DNA of 6,679 bases from Bacteroidota bacterium. GTDB taxonomy: Bacteria; Bacteroidota; Bacteroidia; Bacteroidales; UBA10428. The notes under the pieces were generated by a model. The model made no database searches. It saw only the letters and a list, made by a program, of their open reading frames with translations, and had not been told where the DNA came from. The stretch covers positions 1 through 6,679 of the forward strand of contig JAJUGM010000188.1 in assembly GCA_029268165.1 (NCBI GenBank), read 5' to 3'. The translations under genes were made by a program, and so were the position numbers. Below are positions 6,389 through 6,679 of this stretch, piece by piece. How positions within the stretch are numbered: the first letter of the stretch is position 1; the number at the start of each line of letters is the position of its first letter.

Positions 6389-6679
6389 TCAGAATTTAAC
6401 CGGCGTAATTTTATTCATCAGGTCGAGTATTTTGGCCTGCCTTCGAAGCATATAGGCTGACGGCGCTGCCAGATTCCGCCTGCGCGGGTTTGGCAGGGCC
6501 GCAGCAATAAGTGCGGCTTCCCCACGAGTGAGTTTTGCTGCCGGCTTGTGAAAGTATTTACGGGCAGCAGCCTCTGCCCCATAAATACCATCGCCTGTTT
6601 CAATCACATTGAGATATACTTCCATGATTCTTTTTTTATTCCAGAAAGTCTCAATCATAAAAGTAAAGTAAAGCTCAAA
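6389..6679 (-). CDS. mtgA: Monofunctional biosynthetic peptidoglycan transglycosylase, C-terminal part (GT51; 5' partial)
   Basis: The frame is open to the window edge and gives the last 96 residues, ending at a TGA at 6391-6389. MtgA is a membrane-anchored glycosyltransferase that polymerises lipid II into glycan strands in the periplasm. From memory the tail follows E. coli MtgA closely: IETFWNKKRIMEVYLNVIETGDGIYGAEAAA, then KYFHKPAAKLTRGEAALIAAALPNP, then a short RRQAKILDLM end. The protein stops soon after the GT51 domain, so there is no transpeptidase domain as in class A penicillin-binding proteins. The catalytic Glu residues and the N-terminal membrane anchor lie outside the window. 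The internal Met at 6658 is not the start, because the family sequence continues upstream (FELYFTF). It is a housekeeping gene, unlikely to be linked with the sugar genes, and it converges on kduD. Confidence 0.92.
   Translation of the reverse strand, partial: FELYFTFMIETFWNKKRIMEVYLNVIETGDGIYGAEAAARKYFHKPAAKLTRGEAALIAAALPNPRRRNLAAPSAYMLRRQAKILDLMNKITPVKF

Noticed and set aside
6418..6603. Alternative minus-strand frame inside mtgA
   Set aside because: It is a shifted frame of the conserved GT51 tail.
1..6679. CRISPR array, tRNA/rRNA, insertion sequence or phage elements
   Set aside because: No regularly spaced direct repeats, no cloverleaf sequence, no transposase or integrase motif and no flanking inverted repeats were seen.

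Overview
The window looks like chromosome of a member of the Bacteroidota/Ignavibacteriota (FCB) group. The reasons are two adjacent genes ending in type IX secretion (T9SS) type A sorting domains, one of them with the QNYPNPFN signature; start codons without a clear Shine-Dalgarno sequence; AT-rich intergenic DNA; and a KduD-type dehydrogenase that resembles the Bacteroidetes 'gluconate 5-dehydrogenase' branch. No RNA gene, CRISPR array, insertion sequence or phage gene is visible.

Layout: (1) 2-154 (+) is the last 50 codons of a T9SS-exported protein. (2) After 21 bp, 176-2062 (+) is a complete 628-residue exported protein: signal peptide, an Ig-like module resembling the NBR1 Ig-like domain, a large aromatic/glycine-rich domain I cannot assign, and a T9SS tail. 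(3) 2063-2144 is a convergent intergenic gap. (4) 4580-2145 (-) is a GH94 cellobiose phosphorylase with the key motifs present. (5) 4581-4704 is a 124-bp divergent promoter region with two AT-rich inverted repeats. (6) 4705-5547 and 5593-6387 (+) are kduI and a kduD-like SDR, 45 bp apart and probably co-transcribed. (7) 6679-6389 (-) is the C-terminal part of a monofunctional peptidoglycan glycosyltransferase (MtgA). It converges on kduD with one base between the stop codons.

How the genes fit together: KduI and KduD carry the product of unsaturated uronate release (5-keto-4-deoxyuronate) to 2-keto-3-deoxygluconate. Cellobiose phosphorylase splits cytoplasmic cellobiose into glucose-1-phosphate and glucose. 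The divergent pair therefore suggests catabolism of plant or algal cell-wall material, or of a mixed polymer holding both beta-1,4-glucosyl and uronate residues. The T9SS proteins may be surface or secreted factors, but their link to the sugar genes is inference only. The enzymes belong to known families. The least understood object is the central domain of the 628-residue protein.
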